From contig JAPPNJ010000033.1 in NCBI GenBank assembly GCA_028818705.1, positions 1 to 32,720 of the forward strand: DNA of 32,720 nucleotides. The letters are read 5' to 3'. This DNA comes from Candidatus Poribacteria bacterium (GTDB lineage: Bacteria; Poribacteria; WGA-4E; WGA-3G). The notes beneath the pieces were generated by a model. It was not told the origin of the DNA. It searched no databases and saw only the letters and a program-made list of their open reading frames with translations. This document shows, piece after piece, positions 24,129 through 29,866 of the stretch (its first letter is position 1; each line of letters starts with the position of its first letter). A program made the position numbers and the translations under genes.

Positions 24129-25004
24129 TTAGAAAAACAACGGATTCGACCAGGCTTTCTTGCCGATTTCATCAGTTATCTCAACACGAACGTATTTTAC
24201 GCTTTCCGGTATGTTATACGTTGCCTCGGTCAAGAGTTCACCGTTAGATGGTAGAACTCGCTGTCCTCGACTGCACTGCGCTTTAAAAACGATAGATTGT
24301 GCTTCCGAACATTTGACTGTTAACTCGCTACCCTCTAACCTCATATCCTTGATTTCCGGTCCAAGCGTTGAATAGAACGCTCCCGTCCGGAACGCCTGCA
24401 TGATGTTATCAAGTGTCAGCTCTTCTGCCTTGACCATAATCCATCCGTGGAAACAATCATGTTCCGTGCCGTGTGCGTCATCAGCAGCGATACCGAAGAC
24501 AGGTCCAGCTCTATCAAGCAGATCATCCCACGCCTGTTCTGAAAACCCTTTACCGATGCCCATACAGGTGTCGTTATAGACTTCAACAGCAAAATAGCCG
24601 TGCAACGGTAAATAATCTAAAATTGTGTGTCCACACCAATACGGGTGTGCCAACACCGCTTCACCGCCCTGCGCTTTAATGTCATCAAGCACGGCATTCG
24701 GGTGCATCTTTGCACAGTTGATTCGTTCGTGTATGTTAATAGCGACGATGTGATACGTCCCGCCACCATAAGGATTTTCAGGATGCACCTCGCTTCCAGA
24801 GATTGCTAAAAAGTCTGAGGTCGTGTAAGCCTGTACATCGTTGACTATGCGATGGTCGGTTAGTACGAGGAAATCGTAACCGGCATCACGATACGCACCG
24901 AACCGATCTGAGACGGAAAGTTGCCCGTCGGATTCCGTGCTGTGGCTATGCGTATTCCCGCGATACCACTGTCCTGGTTGTTGAAAAGGGTTCGTATGAA
25001 TCAT
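24129..25004 (-). CDS. PHP-domain metallohydrolase (CehA/McbA-like), copy 1
   Basis: 291 residues. A PHP domain with metal ligands His19 and His21 (NTHSHSTESDG), Asp50-His51 (LTDH), Glu72/His74 (GSEVHP), a later HPYW and AADDAHG is followed by a small beta-rich C-terminal domain (from about 205). The family hydrolyses phosphoesters and, in CehA, carbamates. The substrate here is unknown. It has no signal peptide. It is about 87% identical (254 of 291 residues by eye) to the neighbouring copy at 25383-26258. It has its own sigma-70 promoter and continues into the GT9 and HAD genes with short gaps. AGGAAGGA precedes the ATG. Confidence 0.88.
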   Translation of the reverse strand: MIHTNPFQQPGQWYRGNTHSHSTESDGQLSVSDRFGAYRDAGYDFLVLTDHRIVNDVQAYTTSDFLAISGSEVHPENPYGGGTYHIVAINIHERINCAKMHPNAVLDDIKAQGGEAVLAHPYWCGHTILDYLPLHGYFAVEVYNDTCMGIGKGFSEQAWDDLLDRAGPVFGIAADDAHGTEHDCFHGWIMVKAEELTLDNIMQAFRTGAFYSTLGPEIKDMRLEGSELTVKCSEAQSIVFKAQCSRGQRVLPSNGELLTEATYNIPESVKYVRVEITDEIGKKAWSNPLFF

Positions 25005-25112
25005 TGTTGTCCTTCCTCTCTGACGATCTTCCAGGTTATTGAGACGTGCGATTTGCTACGTGTTTGTGTGGCAAACTAATGTCTGCGTGTATCTTCAACT
25101 CAACTTCACTCT

Positions 25113-25141
25113 ATTTTAGCATATCTCAATGGATATGTCAA
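25113..25141 (-). promoter_or_regulatory. sigma-70 promoter of PHP copy 1
   Basis: The minus strand reads TTGACA (25141-25136), 17 bases, TAAAAT (25118-25113). The box sequences and spacing are identical to those at PHP copy 2, and the flanks are also similar, so the promoter was duplicated with the gene. Confidence 0.75.
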
Positions 25142-25150
25142 TCATTCTTC

Positions 25151-25293
25151 AACTACCCTACAGAGCCATTCAATTGTCACGAATCACTCTTGTAGGAGGG
25201 GTTTGTAACCCCGATGCTTGCGGAAAGCAGTGCTCCCCTATTGCCCATAACGCACTCAAAAAACCGAAAACTGAATGGCTCTAAACTACCCTA
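25151..25293. mobile_element. MITE-like element with flanking direct repeats
   Basis: The element spans 25161-25283 (123 bp). The terminal arms AGAGCCATTCA (25162-25172) and its complement TGAATGGCTCT (25272-25282) match perfectly over 11 bp, extending to 13 of 14. The 10-bp word AACTACCCTA flanks both sides (25151-25160 and 25284-25293), as expected of a target-site duplication. It is non-coding, with an internal hairpin GGGGTT-TGT-AACCCC (25198-25212). It would need a transposase supplied elsewhere. I cannot assign an IS family. Confidence 0.7.
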
Positions 25294-25382
25294 TTGTCGA
25301 TCCAACCGCCTCTATGGCACCCCAGAATTTTTGCATCGGAGAACCCGTGAAAAGGCAAAATGATACACCAACGATACTTGGC

Positions 25383-26258
25383 TTAAAAAAATAAGGGGTT
25401 TGACCAAGCTTTTTTGCCTGATGCGTCGGTTATCTCAACGCGAACGTATTTCACACTCTCTGGAATGCTATACGTCGCCTCGGTTAAGAGTTCACCGTCA
25501 GGCGGTAAAACTCGCTTACCACGACTGCACTGCGCTTTAAAAACAATCGATTGTGCCTGGGAGCATTTGACCGTCAACGCATTCCCCTCTAACGTCATAT
25601 CCTTGATTTCCGGTCCAAGCGTTGAATAGAACGCGCCTGTACGGAGCGCTTCCATGATACCATCAAGTGTCAGTTCTTCTGCCTTGACCATAATCCATCC
25701 GTGAAAACAATCGAGTTCTGTGCCGTGTGAATCGTCGGCTGCGATGCCAAGAACAGGCCCACCTCTATCCAGTAAATCATCCCACGCTTGTTCTGAAAAC
25801 TCTTTACCGATGTCCACACAACTGTCGTTGTAGACTTCAATAGCGAAATATCCACGTAAAGGTAGATAATCTAAAATCGTATGCCCACTCCAATAAGGAT
25901 GACACAAAACCGCTTCACCGCCTTGTGCTTTAATGTCATCAAGCACAGCATTCGGATGCATTTTTGCACAGTTTATGCGTTCGTGTATGTTAATAGCGAC
26001 GAAGTGATACGTCTCACCACCATACGGATTATCAGGATGCACTTCGCTCCCTGATATTGCCAAAAAATCCGGTGTCGAGTAAGCCTGTACGTCGTTAACC
26101 TTGCGGTGGTCGGTTAGCACGAGGAAGTCGTAGCCAGCGTCACGATACGCACCAAACCGATCTCCGATCGAAAGTTGTCCATCGGATTCCGTACTGTGGC
26201 TATGTGTATTGCCGCGATACCACTGTCCTGATTGTTGGAAAGGATTCGCATTGAACAT
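25383..26258 (-). CDS. PHP-domain metallohydrolase (CehA/McbA-like), copy 2
   Basis: 291 residues and colinear with copy 1 without gaps. All metal-ligand motifs are kept (NTHSHSTESDG, LTDH, GSEVHP, HPYW, AADDSHG). The 37 differences are scattered and mostly mild, which suggests both copies are functional. An in-frame ATG exists 25 codons upstream at 26333, but AAGGAG 5-6 bases before the ATG at 26258 and the match to the copy 1 N-terminus fix this start. Differences near the active site (AHPYWCG to CHPYWSG, DTCMGIGKG to DSCVDIGKE) could alter substrate range. It has its own promoter at 26374-26402. Confidence 0.88.
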   Translation of the reverse strand: MFNANPFQQSGQWYRGNTHSHSTESDGQLSIGDRFGAYRDAGYDFLVLTDHRKVNDVQAYSTPDFLAISGSEVHPDNPYGGETYHFVAINIHERINCAKMHPNAVLDDIKAQGGEAVLCHPYWSGHTILDYLPLRGYFAIEVYNDSCVDIGKEFSEQAWDDLLDRGGPVLGIAADDSHGTELDCFHGWIMVKAEELTLDGIMEALRTGAFYSTLGPEIKDMTLEGNALTVKCSQAQSIVFKAQCSRGKRVLPPDGELLTEATYSIPESVKYVRVEITDASGKKAWSNPLFF

Positions 26259-26625
26259 TGAGAACTCCTTCTTCTGTCTATAATTTTCTAAGTTGATGGG
26301 ACTCTTTTGCTGTCTGCTACAAGTTTTATGCATTCATCTGTATGCCTATGCCTATTTTGTACAGCACAACCATATTTTATCACACCTTGACTGATGTGTC
26401 AATGATTGTTCAGGTTTCATAGGGTATTTGGTTTTAGGTTATAAATTGTGGGTAAGAAGCAGTTAGTAGCGAGGTGAGGGACTCGAATTTGAAGCACCCA
26501 ATTTTCGTTAGTGAATAAAAAACGAACTTTTTTCATGCGAATCTGACTAAAGTTACGAAAACAGAATTGAATGTAGCATCGTGAAAAAAATTAATATTAA
26601 AACGAAAAAGATAGGAGAAAAAATC
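26259..26625. other. 367-bp divergent intergenic region
   Basis: It holds the leader and promoter of PHP copy 2 (to 26402) and the leader of the STAS gene. For the STAS gene I see only a weak TTGAAT (26567-26572) with TAATAT 19 bases on. Nothing else could be assigned. Confidence 0.5.
26374..26402 (-). promoter_or_regulatory. sigma-70 promoter of PHP copy 2
   Basis: The minus strand reads TTGACA (26402-26397), 17 bases, TAAAAT (26379-26374), about 112 bases before the start codon. It is the same promoter as at copy 1 with a diverged spacer. Confidence 0.75.
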
Positions 26626-26967
26626 ATGGCAACGCAAATTCGTAAGCAAAACGGCATCACAATTTTAGAACCCAATGGAAAGATAGCTGGAACAGCAGTA
26701 TCAAAATTACGGGAGGCAATCTCGCCACAGATCCTGTTTTCTGATGTTCCCCGTATCGTCATCAATTTCGAGCATGTTAATAGGATCGACAGTTCAGGAC
26801 TTAGCACTCTAATGGAAGCACGGGTCGCCGCATCAGGAAAGAAAGGGCGTATCGGAGTCATCAATGTCGGCAAACATATCAAAAACCTTGTTGCTCTGAA
26901 TTGGCTGGTTAATCGTTTTGAATATTTCGAGAGCGAGGCTGCTGCGGTTTCGGCACTGTCCGCTTAA
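26626..26967 (+). CDS. STAS-domain anti-sigma factor antagonist (SpoIIAA-like)
   Basis: 113 residues forming one STAS domain: ITILEPNGKIAG, then VINFEHVNRIDSSGLSTLME with the phosphorylatable Ser57 in DSSG, then GRIGVINVGKHIKNLVALN. Such proteins bind or release an anti-sigma/serine kinase according to phosphorylation, in partner-switching control of sigma factors or other stress pathways. No kinase or phosphatase partner is adjacent. GGAG lies 8 bases before the ATG at 26626. An in-frame GTG 15 codons upstream has no such site. The gene is monocistronic with its own terminator. Confidence 0.9.
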   Translation: MATQIRKQNGITILEPNGKIAGTAVSKLREAISPQILFSDVPRIVINFEHVNRIDSSGLSTLMEARVAASGKKGRIGVINVGKHIKNLVALNWLVNRFEYFESEAAAVSALSA

Positions 26968-26992
26968 GGTCTAAATTTTAGTAGAAGGTCAA

Positions 26993-27024
26993 AAAGGGGT
27001 TGGTTTTACCAGCCTCTTTCTTTG
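26993..27024 (+). terminator. terminator of the STAS gene
   Basis: The arms 26993-27003 and 27009-27019 pair over 11 positions in RNA (two G-U), with loop UUUUA, followed by CTTTG. It begins 25 bases after the stop codon. The T-tract is modest. Confidence 0.6.
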
Positions 27025-27041
27025 TTATGATAGAAAAGATC

Positions 27042-27062
27042 GGCGAGGTTAGAAACCTCGCC
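27042..27062. repeat. REP-like palindrome
   Basis: GGCGAGGTT-AGA-AACCTCGCC is a perfect 9-bp stem with a 3-nt loop. The core GAGGTTAGAAA (27045-27055) recurs at 27169-27179 in the same gap, without the second arm. There is no T-tract. This looks like a dispersed palindromic repeat rather than a terminator. The remainder of 26968-27244 shows no gene. Confidence 0.5.
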
Positions 27063-27244
27063 AGCGGATATAGCTGTCAGCAGTTTTAGGGGTTAGTGGT
27101 TAACAGCCAATTGTCAGAATCAAGATTTTAGGATCGGCAGGATTATAGGTTGTTTCCCGTTGCTCAGTGAGGTTAGAAAATCGTGCCTACAAAGGTTAGA
27201 GACTGTCCATCGGGAGTGCTAATCCGATAGCGATGTCAATGGTT

Positions 27245-29866
27245 TCAATTATCCTGTTCTGGGGTGTTGGATGGTGTTTTCAATGCCATATTAAGGTCGT
27301 CTTTGAATTGATTTTCGTATCTCTCGTGATAAAATGAAGGGACACCGATGATTCGATATTTGCGGTTCTCTGTTAGGATTTTACTTCGGAATTCGACACG
27401 GATATCCTGTAAGAATTTCTCTTTCCACCGATCCGTTTCTGCGAGATGTTCACCTTTGGGTTCAATGAAGAGCTGGTAACTGAGGGAGTCTCCATTTTTT
27501 TCACGCAAAAACAACACAAAGTCGGGTTGGAAGGGAATGCCATCGGAGAAGTTGTAGAGTGAGAAATGTCCTTCGTTGCGAATCAGATAGATGTCCTCAT
27601 AGGTTTTGGTCGATTCCTGAATCCATCTGTCTAACATCTGCACAAATGCCTTTTCTTCACTCGTGCCGTAGAGGGTGTCATACGCGAACCAGTCCCTGAC
27701 TTTGACTAAATACGCCGTGTCACTATTATCAGCACGCGGTGTGTCCACGCTGAATTTTAGGGTTTTATCCGTGAAAACAGCCCGGATCTGCTGTTCATAA
27801 AAGTGTTTCGTGCCTTGATATTCGGTAATCTCTTTGCGAACTTCGGATTCTATTTGACTTAGCAACCCCTCACACGCCGCCAATTTTTCGGCCCGATTCT
27901 CTTCCAAGTTAGCGAGGTTTCCTTTGAAGGTAATCGCCAAACCCCCCAGATAGTTTCCTGAAGTGATAAACTCGCGTATGGATGCCAAGTGAGGGAAGTA
28001 ATGTCTCAGCAAGGCGAATGTGAAGAATGGATTGCGGGCAATGGCGGATCTAACAATATGCGGTTCAATGTCAACCATATGGACATCTCTACTGCTTTGA
28101 TTTTTCTGTTGCACGGGTGTCTCATTGTCTTCCATGATGGTCGTCACGTCGCCGGTTCCTGTATAGATGGTATGTTCATAGTTTTTCTGCTTTATACTGA
28201 GTTTCGCTAAGTCCGCAAAAGATTGGACGTGTTGATAATCTTTCGGCACCTGTTTGTTGAGCCAGACAATCCCGTGTTTATAAAGGTCGGTGTTCTTGAA
28301 CTCGGCTTTCAATTTGAGATGGCGAGTCTCAAGGCGTTCGTCTAACATACCTTCGTCAATGAGTGCGGTGCGGATTTCAGAGATGTAGCGCGAATCGTGG
28401 ATGCTGTGGTAGTGGAGTTCTTCCAGCACGCGCAATTCGTGGTCAAGGTCATCGTCAAACTTACGGCGGAATCGGTCTGTATGGTCAGGCAAGACGAAAG
28501 GGAAATAGCGTGCCCCGCGTCCGATAAGTTGCGCTTCGGATATCGTTGTTTTTCCGATTTTGCTCTTTCCTGAGTCGCGCGCTTCATAACACCGGACGAT
28601 GTCGAAGAGGTTTAGTACATCCCACCCTTCGTTGAGTTTCTGCACAGCAAAGATTGCCCGGATAGGATTTCCCTTGTCCTCAAGGTTGTTAAGCCGGAGT
28701 TGATAAGTTTCCTTCTCATTCTCGTTGTTAACCGAGAGGCAGTGCGCCTCACGGAATGCGAATTTTAGACGTTGGACCAACGCCTCAGTAGTGATACCTT
28801 TTTTATCTAAGAAACGGAATGCGCTTTGAAGGATTTCGAGACTCGATTCCCGAAACTTGTCAATCTGGCCGGCGGTGAGTTCATCAATAAGTTTATGAAA
28901 GTTTGCCTTATTCTCTTGCGATTGCGCGATCGTCCGCTGTGCTTTGAACAGAATGACAGGCTTTAGGTTGATGCCGTTATCCGCTGCGACGAGTTCTTTG
29001 TATTGGTTGAGAATGAGTGCCTGTAAGATGCGGGACTGTGGGTCTAAATCGGAATGAACGAGGACGACATCTTTTGAGAATCTGTCGTTCCGAAAGTTCA
29101 CGAGATCGTAACGATAGATGACCTTGTCCCGATACTTGTCTACGATCGCTGGTGTTTCATAATCGTGTGTAGCGGTGAATTCTAACAGTAGGTTATTTGC
29201 GTTGGCGTTAAAGATGTTCTCAACCGTATTTTCCCAATTCGGTTTCTGTTCTGCCAAATTCAGTTCTAATTGTTGGGATCTGGTCTGGACATTTATATGG
29301 TGTGCTTCATCTGCCAAAAGCACAATTTCCTTTTTCTTGAAATCTTCAAAGGTTAAGGCGTTCTCCTTTTCTGCTGTCAGGTCGGAATGGAGTTTCTGAA
29401 TCGTTGTGAAGCAGATGTTGATGGATTTCTCGTTGATTCCCTCGAAATTTTCTACTTCCGTGACTGCAACATGCTCCCCTTCAATATAGATGTTTTCACT
29501 GAAGAGGTATTTCGTGGAACGCGGGTTGAGGAAGTTGTCCTTTGTTTTCTCAATAATATTGGTGGCATTAACAAAAAAGAGGAAGTTGCGGTAACCCTTT
29601 TCATAGAGGTGGAGAATCAAACCTGCCATGATGAGGGTCTTGCCGCTGCCGGTCGCCATATTGAACAGCAGATGTAAGGGTTTTTCTTTCCCCGGGATGT
29701 CATTATTGAAATAGTGAATAAAACTCGCAAACGCGGCTTCTTGATAAGGACGCAGTTCAAACGCAGGACTCAGATTTTGCGTGATGCTATCGGGCATTTC
29801 GGGTTTGGGGATCCCGAAGTTGAAGGCGATTTCGAGCTGTTCATGAAGGAATTGCTCAGACATCAT
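27245..29866 (-). CDS. type III restriction-like Res protein (SF2 helicase + PD-(D/E)XK nuclease)
   Basis: 873 residues. An SF2 helicase core carries Walker A NMATGSGKT (69-77), TTIQKL, DEAH (186-189, LLADEAHHIN), a motif III-like EFTATHDYETP, NEGWDVLNLFDIVRC (motif V region) and QLIGRGARYFPF (motif VI). The C-terminal region holds the nuclease signature PDFVLFL (781-787) and IEPKGEH (801-807), i.e. D782 and E802-x-K804, followed by conserved helices. This is the layout of type III restriction Res subunits. No Mod methyltransferase is visible in the window. The start overlaps the stop of the large upstream gene by ATGA, so the two are translationally coupled. It may be type III restriction or a related defence helicase-nuclease. 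Confidence 0.88.
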   Translation of the reverse strand: MMSEQFLHEQLEIAFNFGIPKPEMPDSITQNLSPAFELRPYQEAAFASFIHYFNNDIPGKEKPLHLLFNMATGSGKTLIMAGLILHLYEKGYRNFLFFVNATNIIEKTKDNFLNPRSTKYLFSENIYIEGEHVAVTEVENFEGINEKSINICFTTIQKLHSDLTAEKENALTFEDFKKKEIVLLADEAHHINVQTRSQQLELNLAEQKPNWENTVENIFNANANNLLLEFTATHDYETPAIVDKYRDKVIYRYDLVNFRNDRFSKDVVLVHSDLDPQSRILQALILNQYKELVAADNGINLKPVILFKAQRTIAQSQENKANFHKLIDELTAGQIDKFRESSLEILQSAFRFLDKKGITTEALVQRLKFAFREAHCLSVNNENEKETYQLRLNNLEDKGNPIRAIFAVQKLNEGWDVLNLFDIVRCYEARDSGKSKIGKTTISEAQLIGRGARYFPFVLPDHTDRFRRKFDDDLDHELRVLEELHYHSIHDSRYISEIRTALIDEGMLDERLETRHLKLKAEFKNTDLYKHGIVWLNKQVPKDYQHVQSFADLAKLSIKQKNYEHTIYTGTGDVTTIMEDNETPVQQKNQSSRDVHMVDIEPHIVRSAIARNPFFTFALLRHYFPHLASIREFITSGNYLGGLAITFKGNLANLEENRAEKLAACEGLLSQIESEVRKEITEYQGTKHFYEQQIRAVFTDKTLKFSVDTPRADNSDTAYLVKVRDWFAYDTLYGTSEEKAFVQMLDRWIQESTKTYEDIYLIRNEGHFSLYNFSDGIPFQPDFVLFLREKNGDSLSYQLFIEPKGEHLAETDRWKEKFLQDIRVEFRSKILTENRKYRIIGVPSFYHERYENQFKDDLNMALKTPSNTPEQDN

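Larger units (their letters stand above)
25005..25382. other. 378-bp gap between PHP copies: promoter plus MITE-like element
   Basis: From the copy 1 start outward the gap contains a leader of about 100 nt, the copy 1 promoter (25113-25141), a 10-bp direct repeat (25151-25160), the 123-bp inverted-repeat element (25161-25283), the second direct repeat (25284-25293), and about 90 bases to the copy 2 stop. No terminator with a T-tract was found for copy 2. Confidence 0.7.

Noticed and set aside
26544..26577. Minus-strand TGCTAC ... CGTAAC resembling the ECF promoter pair, pointing to PHP copy 2
   Set aside because: The boxes deviate at conserved positions and the spacer is 14 rather than 17 bases. 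A good sigma-70 promoter for that gene exists at 26374-26402.
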